A stretch of DNA of 64,000 nt from Amycolatopsis oliviviridis (GCF_014654365.1 NZ_BNAY01000018.1:1-64000); one strand, 5' to 3'; shown: positions 44,701 to 59,700, counted from the first letter of the stretch. Made by a program: numbers and translations. Notes: a model not told the origin generated them from the sequence alone.

Positions 44701-47700
44701 TCCGGTACGGGCGCCATGCTGCACGAGATCATCCACGCCGCGGGCGGTAAGGACGGTTATCGCGATGCGACCGCCGGCGCCCGACGCGAGCAGGTGCGGG
44801 GCATCATGGGGCCATCCCCCGAGACGGAGCGGTTCATCGCGCGCGAGACCATGGCCGTTCTCGACGGACTGTCCCTCGCCGCCGGAGACCACGGCGGCGG
44901 GCTCCGCAACCCGGACCCGGCGCGGGCCGGCTCGACCTCCGTCGTCTCCAGCGAGCCGTACAACTCGATGCACCGGCCCGCCGAAGCCCCGAAACCCAAG
45001 AAGGACCCCGACCCACCGCCGCCGCTGTCGACCCACCGCCGCGGCTCGTCCGGGTCGCGGCCGCGTTCCCAGGGATCCGACAGCGGCACGCGAGGATTGT
45101 GGCGGAGGTCGAACCCGTCGCTCGGCACCCTCCCGCTCTCGCCTTCGATGCCCACGCTCATCGAAAGCGACGCCGAGGCGCGGGCGGGGTACGCCCGGCT
45201 CGTCCGTCCTTCCTTGGTCGCGGTACCGGATTTCGAACCCATCCGGGCGGCCGTTCTGGCCAAGGTGCCCAAGTACGAAGAGTGGGTGCGGGAAAACCTT
45301 TCAGACGCCAAGCTCGCGGATTTCGGCGCGACTCTCGACGGCCTGAAGCAGGACATCAGCCCTCGGCTGAACGTCACCGTCGAGGTGCACGCCATCGACA
45401 CGGCGCGGAATCCCATCGACCGGACGACGGAATCGGTGACGTCGAGCGAGCATCTGGCGAAAACGATCCAGGCCGCCGACCAGATCGAGCGGACACCGGT
45501 GAATCCGACGAGCTTCAGCGCTCCCGCCGGGCCGGTGACCGTCTCCGGCGGGATCCGGGGGATCGGCTCGGCTTCCCAGAGCGGCGTCGTGGCGAAGCGG
45601 ACGTCGAGCAGCGCGTTCGACGTGACCGAACAACGGCAAGGCACTCGCTCGCGGCATGACGTGACGTATCGGGTCAAGGTCTTCGAAAAGGCGCACTCAC
45701 GGGGGACCCGGGAGCGCGACCCGGGCGACGAAGTGGTCCTCGACCTCGAACTCGACTGGCCCAAGAACGCACCCGTGGAACCGCTGACCCCGGCCGATCC
45801 GGCCGGTGGCAGACCCTCCGGGCAGCGGGCGATCGACTTCGCCGAAGTGCACAAACGCATCAAGCACGTCGAACTCAAGGGGACGAAGAAGGTCTTCGAC
45901 GCCATCGTCGAACAGCTCGACCTCAAAGAACGGCGTGACGGCGAGGTCGTCGCCCTCAAGACCTGGCTGGACAATCTCGGTGGCGACCACGGCAAGGAAC
46001 TCGTCACCGGCGGTCTCGCGAAACGGACGTTCGAGTTCAGGCACCGTGAACGGCTGGAAATCCTGGTCCGCAGGCACAAACCGGAAGCAGGGTCGCGGCC
46101 GCATTCCTCCCACGCGGGCGGCAGCCAGAGTTCGATCGGTCATCGCCGGTCGAGCAGCGCGCTCGACACGGACGAGCGGAGCGGCACGCGGGAATGGGGC
46201 GGATCGCTCGGGAGCGGATTCGGTGAATCGCTCTCGGACCTGGTCGGCGCCAAGGTTTCGGTGAACGCCTCCTACGCGCGGTCCGCCTCCGATTCGGAGC
46301 GTCACGCCACCAGCCTCGAACACGAATCGATCGAACAGCTCCACGGCGCGTTCGAAAAACACGATGAGGACTTCCCGTTCGCCGTGACGATCATGCCGGA
46401 ATCCGGCGATCGCCCGGTCAGCCGTGGTTCGGGCTCCAGCGCGGGCCGGCGGCCGTCGACCCGTGATGGCCGGGTGTACGAACTGGTGGTGCCCGGGTCC
46501 GTGCACGTCTATCTCGCCGAGGCGGGGCAGATGGACTCGGAATCCTCCATGGCCTTCGGCTCGGGCAGTGACGGCCAGGCGTCCTCCAAAGCGGGGATGA
46601 CCGTGAAAGAGGTGCCAGACAGGGCCGCATCGCACTGGAAGATCGCCGAAAGCGATCGGAAGACCATCGCGGGCATCGTGGCGGCCGTGCTGCGGGGCGA
46701 GGAGGAGATCACCGACCACCAGAGCCAGGCGGTGCAGGACGACCTGGCCGCGCTGCTGGGCGAACCCGGGCGAGTGCGGGAACTGGTCGCCGGAACGCGC
46801 ATGCCGCTACCCGGGGAGCGGAGTCTCTTCATCGACGCCCAGGTGGCGCGAGGGCGTGGACACTACGTCAAGCAGGCCACGTGGAAAGAGCTCGCGAGCA
46901 AGGTGGCCGTCGGTGAGACCTCACAGGTCGGCAGTTCCCGCTTGCGGGAGGGCATGCTGTCGATCGAGGTCGAGGCGGACGCCGGGCCGGTGACGATCCT
47001 CGGGTCCGTGTCGGCTTCGCGGGAACACGAGCGGGCCTGGAACGTCGGCCAGTCAATCCGGAAGGAACAGGGCTGGCCCGGCGGCGCGGACGCCGTCCAC
47101 CTCTTCAACTACCCGATGACCCTCAACTTCCGGGTGGGCACCGATTGGGCGAACATCGACAAGGAGCTCGAGTTCGAGGATCCGGAGGCCGGGGTACCGA
47201 TTCCCGGACTCCAGGCACGGCTCCAGGTGGCGGCGCCGGCCCGGCGGGGGGTCAGGGTCGGGGTGGGGATCGAGCATCTCGACGAAACCACTTGGGGCGA
47301 TCAAGCCGGGTTGAACACTTCGGCGCTGAGGCCGGGAGGACGGCCGGTCCGCTCCGAGCTCGACTCGCTGCAAGCCCTCCTGGACTTCCCGGCGACCATC
47401 ATCGAAGGGTTCTCGGGGTTGCTGCCCGAACCGGACCGGACCCGCGATCGGGTCGCCGGCGCGGTCAAGCACCTCGCGGCCGGGGAAAAGCCCACACCGC
47501 TCGGGATTCACCACGAGGGTGAGTCCGCGCGCGACGCCTCGCAGCAGAAGATCGAAACCTGGGCCGGCCACGCCGCACGTCAGGCCAGGCTGCCGCTGAC
47601 CGCCAAATCCGACGTGCTTCCGTTGGACAGCTTCAACGAAGGTGGCTTCTTCGCGACCGGTAGCCGCGACCTGCACGGCACCGCGGAACTGAAGACGGAT

Positions 47701-50700
47701 CTCCTGGAGCCGCAGATTCTCCGCCGGGACGACGCGCACGTTTTCGCCGACACGACACGGACGACGACGGAGCTGTCCCCCGAGGAGCGCAGGAAACTCG
47801 GTGCCGGAGCCTCCGCCAAGGCCACGGTGCCCACCGGTGGCCTGGCGACCGTCGGTGCCGAAGCCAAGGCAGGACTGGCCCGCGAGCGGAGCGACGACGG
47901 CTCCGAAACGGTGGTGGACGAGACCCACCGCGAGACGACCGAGCGTGGCTACCTGGTCGCTTGGGATCACCGGCACCGCTTGGCGCTGTCGGTGCTCGAA
48001 GGGCGCACCGGGATGCTCGGCGGACGGCATACCGGAGAAGCGAAGAGCCGGTCTCTGGAGAAGTACGTCCCGATGGCGGAACTCCGCTGGGTTCCCGCGT
48101 CGGCGCTCGCCGAGATCGGCGAACTCCCGCCCGCTGAACTCAAGAAGCTGCACCCGGACGACCAGAAGGCTCTCTCCGCCGGGACTCAGGCCCGGTCCTC
48201 GTCCGGTAACGGCCCCGAAGACATCCTTGGTGATCTCGACCCGGCGGACTCGTCGGTGGTGCCTCGGCTGATCGCGAACCTGACGACGGAATTGCGCGCC
48301 TGGGAAGCCAAGATCACCGAGCCGAAGGTCCAGCGCGAATTCAGGGAACTGCACGACGAAATGCTGGGAAGTCTCGGGACGCACCTCGCGCTCGGCGGCT
48401 TCGGCGACACCGTGCGCGCCATGCTCCGTGGTGGCGCCGTGCGGTTCGGGAGGCGGTTCCTCGACTCGGGAAAGCTCGAACAAGTATTGGTACTGAAGGC
48501 CAGGTTGCCGCATGGCCAGGAGAATCCGGCCGGCTTCGACTACCGCGTCGAGTCGTCCAGTACGACGACGACGCGGCACCGTGACGGCGTCGCCTGGGAG
48601 AAGTCCTACGGCGTTACCGCGGAGGGCACGCCGAAGCTGCCGATTCCGGAGTTCACCGGGTCGTCGAAACTCGGACTGGACCAAGCGATCGCCCCGCACG
48701 CCGGGGTGCAGGGAGCGCGGACGACCTTCCGCGGACCTGAGTGGGCCGCCGCCACGACCGTCAAATTCGCCTGGAACGGCAAAGCGACGCAGCGGACCCA
48801 CGATCTCGAGGTCTGGGTGGAGGTCCATCCCTGGGCTAGGTCCGGGGTCTATGCCCGCCACGTGCCGGGTATCCGCCATCAGCATGTGCGGGAAATCGAA
48901 AAGCTGAGTCCGTCGACCTTGGACGCCGTGGTGCGCTCCACGCTGCCCGCTTTCCTGACCGACAGCGGCTCTCCCTCGCCGACCATGACCGGCTCTCTGC
49001 GCGAGCATTGGGCCGACGATGGGCGCGGTGCCTCCTGGCCGGACGACGCGGCGCTCTGGGGGTTCCCCGTCGAGGCGCCGAAACTCTACGCGGAGATCCA
49101 CAAGACCGTCGAAAGCATGAACGCGGAGCGCACGTTCGCCGTCCTGGTCGCCACGCAGGCGCCCTTGCTGGGACGACGCCTGCCGTCCTTGCTGTCCGAG
49201 GACGGCTACCTCGTCGACGTGGGCAGCCGTACGACCATCGACTCCGTCAGGATCAAGCTGGATCTGGGGGACCGGTACCTCGTCCGGGAGATCGAGGGCG
49301 CGTCGCTGACCGTCGGCCGCGACGCCGCGACGAAGGCCACCGTCGAGCGCTCGCACGAGGGCACGGTCTCGGGCGGGCTGCTCGGTGGGCCGGTCTCGGG
49401 GCTGGTCGGGGAACTCGGCAAGGAACGGCAGTTCGGAGCTCCCGCCGAAGAGGTCCCGATCGAACTCGGCGGGACCCCGGAAGGCCGGGGCGATGGTGTC
49501 TTCTGGGTCAGCGCGGTCCCGGATTTCACGATGATCTTCAAGCAGGCCAACGGGAAGGAGGGCAAACCCCTCCGGATCGGCCCGGATGGCCGGATCGATC
49601 TGCTCGTCGACCGCGCGGGGCTGGCCGCGCTCGGTCTGGAGCCGCCCGCCGGGACCCGCGGCGGGCTCGCGCCGGGCATCCCGTCGATCGCGATCAGGGT
49701 GCCCACCGCCATCAGCCGGACGTCCACATTCGCCAGTGACCGGACGATCAAAGCCGCGAGTGCCAGGAATCCCGCCGGCGAGGCGCGAAGCGACGCCACC
49801 TCCGTGCATCGCGCCGTGAGCCGGGAGAAAGATCTCAAGATCCTGCGCAAGGAATTCGCCGCCTTGGGCGGAACGACCGACCGGCCCGCCGTCCGGGTGG
49901 AGGTCGACGAGCGCTTCCAGCGCCTCGAGACCGCGCTCGACAACGTCCCCGCGCCGATCGCCCGCCAAGTCCTCGACATGGTCCGCGGGGCGATGTTCAC
50001 CACCGGGAACATCCCGGTCCGTGAGGTCGACATCGACGGCGTCACACACCGGCAGACGATCCGGCCGGTGTTCCCCGAGACCTTCGGACGCCTGCTGGAC
50101 ACCCTTGCCCATCAGTTGGAACAGGAGAACAACCCTTTCCGCGAGGGAGGCCTTTTCGCCGGTCTGGGCCCGCAAAAGGACGAGGCGCTCCTGACCCGGC
50201 TGGCCCACCTTGCCACGGTGAACTTGCCCCGGGTGGGGCGCGACTACCTGCTACAGCACCCGGCTTTCCACACTCTGCTCTCCAATCCGGACGCGGTGAA
50301 GGAAGCGCTGTACGCGGCAGGTGAACTCGAACCGGATCGCCGGGCCCCGGCCGGAGCCGCGGTGAACTCCGCCCTGCGGGCGAGAGTGCCCCTGCTCACC
50401 GGGCTGATCGTGCTCGGCGTCGCAGGGGTCACCAGGTTCCTCAACGACGGCGACCGCTACGCCGGGCTGGAGGTCCAGCCCGCGCGGGAGGAACAGCTCG
50501 TCAAGGCGGCGAGGGCGATCAGGGAGACCCTGCGCAAGGCGCTCGATACGACTGCCGACCTGGCCGACCGGGAGCGGCAGGACCCGAAGGCCTGGCACGG
50601 CCTCAGCGAACAGTGGGCGAACGCGATGCAGCAGTTCGCCGTCGTGGCCGGTGTCGGCCTGGAGACGCACGCCGCGCGCGCGGACGCCTACGCCCGTTAC

Positions 50701-53700
50701 GTCGCGGAGGGAGTGCTGCCCGCGTCGGATGTTCCGTCGAGGCCGGGTGAACTCACGTCCCGGGTTCCCCTGGCTTCCTGGCTTTCGGACGGAGTCGAGC
50801 TGGCCGCGTTCTGGGAGCGGCTCGCGGCCGGGGCGGGACACGTGCTGGCCGGTGCCGAACTCGCGGTGTTCGTTCAGGCGAGGAGGTCCGCCGACGGACA
50901 GGTCTTCGCCGTCACGGACCCGGAAGGCCGTCCGGTCGAGCTGAATCCGGCCGCCTTCAGGGACTGGGCGGAAGAAAAGGGCCTCGCGGCCCCTCTTTCC
51001 CTCTTCCCGGCGGCCCGGACCCATGGGCCGTTGCTGACCGTCCCGTTCAGCGGGGGGCTCTGGGCGGGGGCGCGGGATTCCCGGCCGGTGCCAGGTACGG
51101 CGAGGCCGGGGATGTTCGAGCTGGTCCTGGCCAAGGACGGCGAGCGGCCACAGCCCCACCAGCTGGCGGCGGCGCTGCGGGGGAGCGCGTGGAACCACGC
51201 CGACGAGATCATGCTGTCCGGACGCGACCGGGCGGATCTGGAGCTCCTCGGTTCCGCGTTGAGCCGCGACCTCGGTGCGACCGTGCGCCACGAGTTCGAG
51301 CGGGGGAAGGCGCCGCTCCTCGTCACCTCGGACGGGCACCTGACGGTGGGCGGACTCGGTGCCCAAGCCGCTCCGGTCCGGCGACCGGCCGACGAGATCA
51401 CCGCTCTGCCCTTGCCGCTCAACCTGGGTGTGGCTTTCGTCGACCCGGCTTTCACTCGCAACCTGACGGGGGTCTTCGAAAACCACCCGGACGACCGGAT
51501 CCCGGTGGCCGTTCACCACCGCGATGGCCGGTTCTTCCTGCCGGACGCGCGGAAGCGGGAGATCCCCCATGACCCCTTCAAGTTCGCCGAGGCGCTCGCG
51601 AGCCAACCGCTGAGCCTGGTGACGTGGGTGCAATTCTCCAAGATCTCCCTCTTCGCCTGCGATCTGACGAACGAGAGCTTGAGCAAGCTCAAGGCCGCCT
51701 TGGTCAAGCTGCCGGTGCTGGCACACCTCGATGTCGAAGCGATCAAGCTCAACACGCGCATCCACATCACGCCGGACAGCGACGTGCTCTTCGGTGATCA
51801 GCGCGCGTTGCCGGACGGGACGCTTTCGCTGACTCCGCCGGGCGCCATCGTCCCGGTCCTGGCCGACCCGGCTTCGGCCGATCCGGGGTTGTCGGTGGCG
51901 CGGTTCGGGGAGGACGGGGTTCCCCCGGCCGAGTTCCTCACCTGGCGTCCCGGGGACTCCGGAAGCACATTGCTCGGTCACGCGCGCCAGTTGGCGGTCT
52001 CCGACCTGAACAGCCGTTTGGCCGCCAGGTTAGGGAGCGGCGAGTCGCCGGAGGTGCGGGATCGCATGGGCGAGCCCATGCCGGAGAGCTGGGTCCGCGC
52101 CTGGCTCGAAGGCACGGGTTCTCCCCACCACCCCTTGGGAAGCTTCCACGAGGCGGACACCTTCGCCCGGGAGTCGGGTCACGTGGTGAACGCCTGGGAG
52201 GTCGCGCAGGCGTGGGGCCGCGCGAGGGTTTCGCAGGAAACCCGCCTGGACGAGCACCACGCGATCCCCGCGGAGGACAGGGTTCGTATCGAGTACATGG
52301 TGGACGGGTTCGTCGACGCCGCGGTGCAGGCGCCGACGGCTTCGTTGCCGCGAGTGCGGAGCGCGGTGTTCGTGGCGCCGGGTTCCCTGGCCGGTACCGA
52401 CGGGCTCGGCGCGGTGGTCGAGTCCCGGATCCGGCTGCGGCTGAGCAGTTATCCGCCTGGCGTGGTGACGGTCACGGCGGACCAGCTGCTCGCCCAGGTG
52501 TCGGTCTCCGCGCTCACCCGTCCCGAGGGCGATCCGCAGATCGGTGTCGTGCAGGTCCATGTGGAGGGGCAGCGTGCGCTGAGTGGTCTCTACGGTCCCG
52601 AGGCCTATTCCCTGCCGGGCGATCGCCCGAGTCGCCACTGGAAGGAGCTGGACCAGGCGCGTGCGGATCTCGCGCGGCTGGCCGACGGTGCTCCGGTTCT
52701 CGCCCGGGCCGGAGAGATCATGAATCGACTGCACCAGCCTCCCCGGGTCTTCGTGGAGCGGGAGCCGTCGCGGGTGCACCAGGCACACCGGGAACGTCAT
52801 CGGGCCGCCACGGACCTGGTCGCTTGGGAACTGCTCTGGAATGGCGAGCAGGCCGCGATCGAGCGGGCGCGTGGCCTGGTCACGGCGGTGGGCTGGCCAC
52901 GTCGAGGCGGAGTCGTGGGCGGCGCGCCGCGGGCCGACCAGCCTGCTCCGTCGACGGAAGCCGGTTCGTCGAGGGCCGCGGCTTCCACGACGCCGGAAGA
53001 GCCGCCTCCGCCCGCCGATGTGATCGCGTGGCAGCCACCGTTTCCGGATACGCCGGGGCCGCGCACCCTCGACGCGTACGTGGCGGAGAACCACACCATC
53101 GCCGGACAGCGCAACTTCGACGGCTTCATCGGGTCCAACGCGCTGGCCATGATGCCTCTCGAACTTTGGGAGATGGTACGAGAACACCTCAGGAACGACG
53201 GGACACCGGCAAGCTGGGCACGGGCCTGGGCCGAGAACATGAGCCCACGCCAGCCGCTCCAAGCACGGTTCGGCGGGACGTACGGTGTCGCGGCGGCTTC
53301 GGGAGGGTTGCTGAACCCCTCCGAGGTGCAGCAGGCATGGAATCGCGCGCGAACCACCTTCGAAACCCGCCTGAGCGCCAGTGGTGAGCTCGACGGAATC
53401 GACCGGCACTTCTCCATCGGCCTGATGATCGACGGATTCGTCGACGCCGCGTTGCAGCCGCCCCCACGGATACTTCCGGAAATCCAGGTCGCGGTCTTCG
53501 TCGCACCGGGCTCGTCCACCGGGGTGTCCCATCTGCGGACGGTGGCCGGGCACAAGATCGATTCCCGGCTACAGCAGTATCCGGCGCACGTGAGGTCGTT
53601 GTCGGTCGAGCAGTTGCTCGCCCGTGTGTCCATCACCGCGGTCACCAGGCCCGACGGTGACCCTCGGATCGGGGTCGTCCAGGTGCGGGTGGAAGGGCAG

Positions 53701-56700
53701 CGGAGGCTGTCCGGGCTCTACGGCCCCGAGATGTACACCGACCCGGCCAACCCGCTTCCCTCGCACCAAACGCACTTGGAAGAGGCACGCAAGGTGCTCG
53801 TCCGGATGGCCGAGGATCATCCGGCGTTCGCCCAGGCGCGCGAGATCATGAACATGTACCACCAGCCGCCTCGCGTGTTCGCCGACCAGGAACCCCCTCG
53901 GTTGCATCAGGCGCATCGGGAGCGTCACCGGGCCGCCAACGATCTCGTCGCTTGGGACTTGGTCCGGGTGGTGCCCATCATTCCGGGCGAAGAGGTATGG
54001 GCGGCGGAAACACGAGCCCGGGCCTTGGTCGCCACCGTGGGCTGGCCCCGGGAAAGCAGGCTTCTGGGCGGTGCGCCGCGCGATGATCGAGCCGGGCAGG
54101 CGAGCGAAGCCGGTTCGTCGAGGTCCACGGGATCCGAGCGGATGGTCGACGTGGCGTCGCGGTTGCCGGACGGTGACGCGCTGGCCGGATTGTGGGAGCG
54201 GTTGGCAGGCACCGAGGGACGGATGTTCGATTCCGCCGGTGGCCCGGTGCGGGTATGGGCCGTGCTGTCGGATGACGGGCCGTTGTTCGAAGTGGGGTCG
54301 GACGCCTCGCGGTCCGAGCTGACTCCTCAGGAGTTCGTCTCGTGGGTGGCCGAGCACGAGGTTTCGGCTCCTGAATCGCTCTTTGCGCAACGGGACACCG
54401 TCTCCGGGAAGGGCAAAGCCCGGCAAGAGAGCGGACCGGAGCGTGTTCCCGCGGTGGTGCGGCAGGCGACCGGTCCGGCCGCGAGCAGCGACTTGGTCAC
54501 GGTCCACGACGGCCGGGGCACTCCGTACGCGAACGCGAGAAACTCTCAGGCTCTCCTCGCTTCGATGCTGCCGGGAAAGACCACGTTGGCGTCGGTGGCC
54601 GATCTCCCCGGCACGCTCTTCTCCTGGGCGGTCGGCACGCACCTTTCCATCGCTTCCTGGCGGGACGGGCGGATCCATCTCCATTCCGACGGTCGCGTCG
54701 GCACTTCGGAAACCTCGGGTGGGGGACCGGCCGCCTCGGCGGACCTGGTCAACTGGACACCGTCGCCGGCGGGAAAGACCCTGGCGGACGAGGTGCGGGA
54801 CATCAGCCTCGTCAACGACAAGAACCTCAAGCTGTTGATGGGTAAGAACAACCCCACGCCGATGCCCGTCGAGCTGTGGAAGCTGGTGCAGGACCAGCTC
54901 GAACTCGACGCGGTGCCGCCGGAACTGGCGAGGAACTGGGCCGGATCCCCGAGCGTGCATCGGCTCGGAGACGAGCGAGCGGCGGAGGCCTCTGGAAACG
55001 TCCTGAGTCCCTGGGAGATTGGGGCGGCGAAGGGGCGAGCCCGGGCCTACTTGGAGACGCGGACGACCGATTTCGGCACTCTTCACGAACCGGCTTCGCG
55101 CAAGATCAAGCTCATGGTCGAGGGCTTCGTCGACGCCGCGGTACAGGCGCGGCCGGAGTCCTTACCCTCGATACGAGGTGAGGTGTTCGTCGGTCCGCGT
55201 TCTCTGGGGGCCGTGACCGTGACCAGCCTGCTCGCCCGGATCGACTCGACGATCAACGCCAGGTTGGCCGAATACCCGAAGAACACGGTGACGACGTCGG
55301 CGAAGCAGTTGTCGGAACGTGTCTCCGTCCATGCGCTCACCCTTGCCGACGCGGACCCGCGGATCGGAGTCGTCGAGGTCCGGGTCGACGGGCAGCGTGA
55401 GTTGAACGGGCTGTACGGTCCGTCGGCCTATTCCGACCCGAAGAACCCGCTTCCTCGGCTCAAGACGTTTGTCGCGGTGACGCGGAAACAGCTCGCGGGA
55501 GTGGACCGGAACAGCCCGGAGTTCAGCCGGGCACGGGAAATCATGGACAGGTTCCACCAGCCGCCTCAGGAGTTCGCTGGTCTGCCGCCACGTATGCACC
55601 AGGCGCACCGGGAACGTCACCTCGCGGCAACGGAGTTGATCGCGTGGATGCTGTACAGCTCGGATCCCAGGTCTGCGGTTCTGGCCGTGAGAGTCGCCGA
55701 AAACTTGGTACCGGACGTCGGGTGGCCACGACCGAGCCGGATCGACGGGGTACCGACCCTGAGTCGTGTCATCACCGGACATCCGTCCGCCGATCGTGAA
55801 GTGGCCGCGCTGGCGCTGCCGCGAAACACCGGTGTGGCCTTCGTCGACCCGCGTTTCTTCGGCAACGTCGTGAAGGCATTCGCCGAACGCACGGACGATT
55901 CCGTTCCCGTTGTGGTGCACCACAGGGACGGCCGGTTCAGTCTCCCGGATTCCGCCGGTCAGCGTGGCTCAGCCGGCTATCGGGTGCTGGCCGAGAGCCT
56001 CGCCAGCATGCCGGCGAGGCTGATCGAATGGCAGAAGTTCTCCCGTGTCGTGCTCTACGCCTGCGATCTTCCCAAGGAGGCGCCAGGAAGGCTCCAGGCC
56101 GGGCTTGCCGAGATTCCCGCTTTGTCGCATCTCAAGGTCGAGGCCTACTTCTTGGGAGAGCGGGTCCATTTCCTGCCTGAGGGCACCGTCGTCACCGGTG
56201 ACATGACCGGTTTGCCGGACGGAACACTCACTCTCGCGCCATCGGCCCGAGAGTCCGTCAGGGATTTCTTCGCGGGCTTCCGCACGGCTTTGACCACCGC
56301 CGTATACCTCTCCCGATGGAGTGGGCGGGTCGAGGTCGATTCCCAGGGCACGGTGACCGGGACCAGGCCCACCCCGCTGAGCGGGCTCGTGGGACGTGAG
56401 CCGACCGCCTTCGGCCGGACACTCACGCCGCCGGACGTGCTTGCCTGGCGGCCGTTCCTCGACGGCGCGGAACCGAGCACGCTGAACGAGTACGTGCGGA
56501 ACCGCAGTATCGTCAACCAGGCCCGCTTCGACGACTTCCTGTCCACGGGGACGAAAATCCTCGGGTTGCCAAAGGAAATCTGGAACCTGGTGCGGATGCA
56601 GCTCATTCTGGATCCGGATTCGACCCCGCTGAACTGGGCGGGCGACTGGGCGCAGGAAATGGCCCATGCCGAACGCCCGCGACTGGCCCGGGCCGACGAC

Positions 56701-59700
56701 CTGACACCGACGGGCCCTTATGGCCGGGACGAAATACGGCAGCTGTCCGGCTTCGCCTTGAACTCGGCGGGGGCCCAGCTGGCCTGGCACCGGGCGAGGA
56801 TTGCTTACGAGACCAGGCTCGACTTCGGCCGTGGTGAGCTGCCCGAGGAGGCGCGTAGCCATATCCACATGATGGTGGAGGGTTTCGTCGACGCCGCCGC
56901 GCGCGCCCATCCTGGCGAGCTGCCTCGAGTACGTGGTGAGGTGGTCGTCCCGAAGGGCCAATCCGGCTGGGCGAACTTGGTGCGTTCACAGGTGAAGAAG
57001 ACAGTCGAACAACGGCTGGAGGAGTACCCCGCGGGTGCCGTGCCACTGACGGCTAAGCAGCTTTCGGGGCAGATCTCGATCTCCGTGATCACCCGCCCGC
57101 GGCGTGACGTCGAGATCGGCAAGGTGCGGCTTCGTGTCGACGGGCAACGTGCTCTGTCCGGATTGTATGGGCCCGAAGCGTTCACCGATCCGAACGACCC
57201 CTGGCCCGGCCGCGCGAGGCTTTTGAGCCAGGCACGGGAAAGGCTGGCGCTGACGAAGCCGGACGAACCGGTCTTCGCCAAAGCCAGGGAGATCATGAAC
57301 CGGTACAACCAGCCTCCACGCGTGTTCGCCGGCCAGGAACCGCCGCTGCACCGAGCACATCGCTTGCGCTATGAGGGGGCTGTGGAGCTGATCGCCTCCG
57401 GATTGATGGCCCGCGTCGAGCTGAAAGAACTCGAGGAAACGGCCAGACTGCTGGGCGATGTCGTCGGCATGCCACGACTGGGTGGTGCCCCGGTGCCGTC
57501 GAAGGGCCTGTTCGCCCTGCACTCACCTGCCGGGGGCAGGGTCGCCGCCCTGGCGTTGGAGCACAACACCGGTGTCGCTTTTGTCGGCCCTGCCTACTTC
57601 ACCCACGTCAGCAGGGCCTTCGCCCCGACCCGAACCGACGCGCTTCCCTTGGTGGTTCATCATCGGGCGGGTCGATGGGACCTTCCCCGAGCCGATGGGA
57701 GCCTGGTACCGCACAGTTCGCGTGAGCTCGCGGAGGTGCTTGCCCGCGTACCCGCCGAGCTTGTGTCCTGGGGGGCCATCGAGCAGATCGAGCTGTTCGC
57801 CTGCGATGTGACGCAGGCCGAGGTGTTCAGCCTTCGGGCCGCTCTGCGCGACATACCCTCGCTGGCTGAAATCTCGGTTACCACGCGCCTGCCGAACAGG
57901 AGCGTGCGTATCCTGCCCAACGGTCGGATCAGTGGCGATCACCGAGGCGCCGACGTCGCCCCCGGCGCGCTCGTCCTCGGAACGAACGCGGCCACCCATG
58001 CCGGTGATTCCGTGGTCGCCGCACGGAATCTGTACGGTGAGGAAAACCTGATCTCCTTGCTGCCGGACGACGTGGACGCGGCCGTGGTGAGCGGTTCATG
58101 GGCGAACGCGACTCCGCATTCGCTGAGAATGATCCGGCGGGAAATCAACCAGTATGGGGAAACCCAAGTCGAGTTCGCCCCTTGGGCGCCGCTCGTCACC
58201 GACCATCGTCCGTCTCCGCTCGTGCTCAGGCTCTGGCCGCGTGGATCCGGGTTCGGGGTAGGCCCGGAAATTCTCACTCCGGCGGAGACCATGCGCCGTC
58301 TTCACGACAGCGAGGCCTTCCAGCGCTATCTGCGAGAACCGGTGCGACGGCCCATCATTGTTCTCTCCTCGGAGAACCAGACGGTATCCGATCAGAGGGT
58401 CGGTGAGTTCCTCAACGCCCTCATCGGCATGGTCAGGCCGGTGCAACTGGTCAGCTATCAGGGGCGCTACGTGATGGCCGAAGGAGGTCTCAGGTTCCCG
58501 CAGTCTCCGCGGGTCGGCTACAGCCTGGTCGCGCCGCTCCCCGATCTTGAGCTCTCGGCCGGGCCTGACGTGTTCACCCTGTCCGGGACGGCAGGGGCCC
58601 CCGCCACGGCCACGGCGCGGAAGATCGCCGCGGCGGTCACGGCGAAATGGGGGACGGCTCGCTCCGAGCCTGCCCCGCTGGTGATGGTGGTACCCGGTGA
58701 CGACACGGTGGCCCACGTCGCCGTGCGGTCACGCGACGTCCGGCTTCCGCTCGGTGGACGGGAGATCGCGGAGCTGTTCCTTTCGGTACCGGGCGCACGG
58801 CAGGTACTGGCCTCGGACGCGCGCAAACCTGTGGTGCTCGTGGGCGACTTCGACGCGAGGGAGGCTCGGCCCGGTGGGATCCGGTTCGATGTGAGCGCGA
58901 CGTTGGCGGCCCATGGCTTGTTCAACTCCGTGTATGCCACGAACAGCGACGCGTCGAGCGGGTTCCAGCTGGTCTCAGGGTTGTTCGCGGACCGGGTCAG
59001 AACCGAACTGGTCTTCGGCCCAGACAGGCTGCCCGCGGCGCTTTTCGTCCGGCATGAGGGGGACGAGATCGCGTTGCGACAGGTTCAGGCCTGGGCAGGT
59101 GGCGCGGCCTCGACCATGGGGCAGGTGGTTCTGGGGCCGGACGGCCAGAAGGTGGAAACTCCCTGGCACAACGCCCTTCCGATCTTTGTGAAGCCTGCCG
59201 GCGCCGGCCGGATCCACCTGAAGCGCTCCGACGGCGAACCCGCCGTCGGAGAACCGGGATTGGCGTTGCGTGACAGTATGGAACTCCGTATGGCACTGGG
59301 AAGGGAGGCGGACGGCCAGTCTTGGCCGCAGGATGAGCGAACCCCGTTCCTGATCCCGGTCGAGGGCAGGCTCAGCGAGCTGGAGAAGTTCACGACAGAC
59401 CTCGCGGGCGGTGGCTATTCGCGGGCAACCGTCGCGGCGAGAGGCCCCGTGGAGCTCAGGAGCCTCCGCCAGATCAGGCTCACCGAGCAGGGCTTCGACC
59501 GCGTGCCGGCGGTCCTGCCCACGCCCGCACAGTTCGTCAGTCACCCCTTGAAGACTCCCGACTCGGCGGTTCACGGGGTGTTCTTCCCGCGAGACCACGT
59601 CGATCTGGTCCGGTTCGCGACGGTCGACGCGCGGACCGGTCCGCTCTTGAGCGGCGGGTATTTCCACTTCCCCACGAAACCCGGCAACCCGCATCTCACT

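Noticed and set aside
47053..50208. 1051-codon open frame antisense to giant 2
   Set aside because: The Arg/Gly/Pro-rich translation has no recognisable domain and the sense strand has clear codon bias. The same applies to 41638-45036 and many others.
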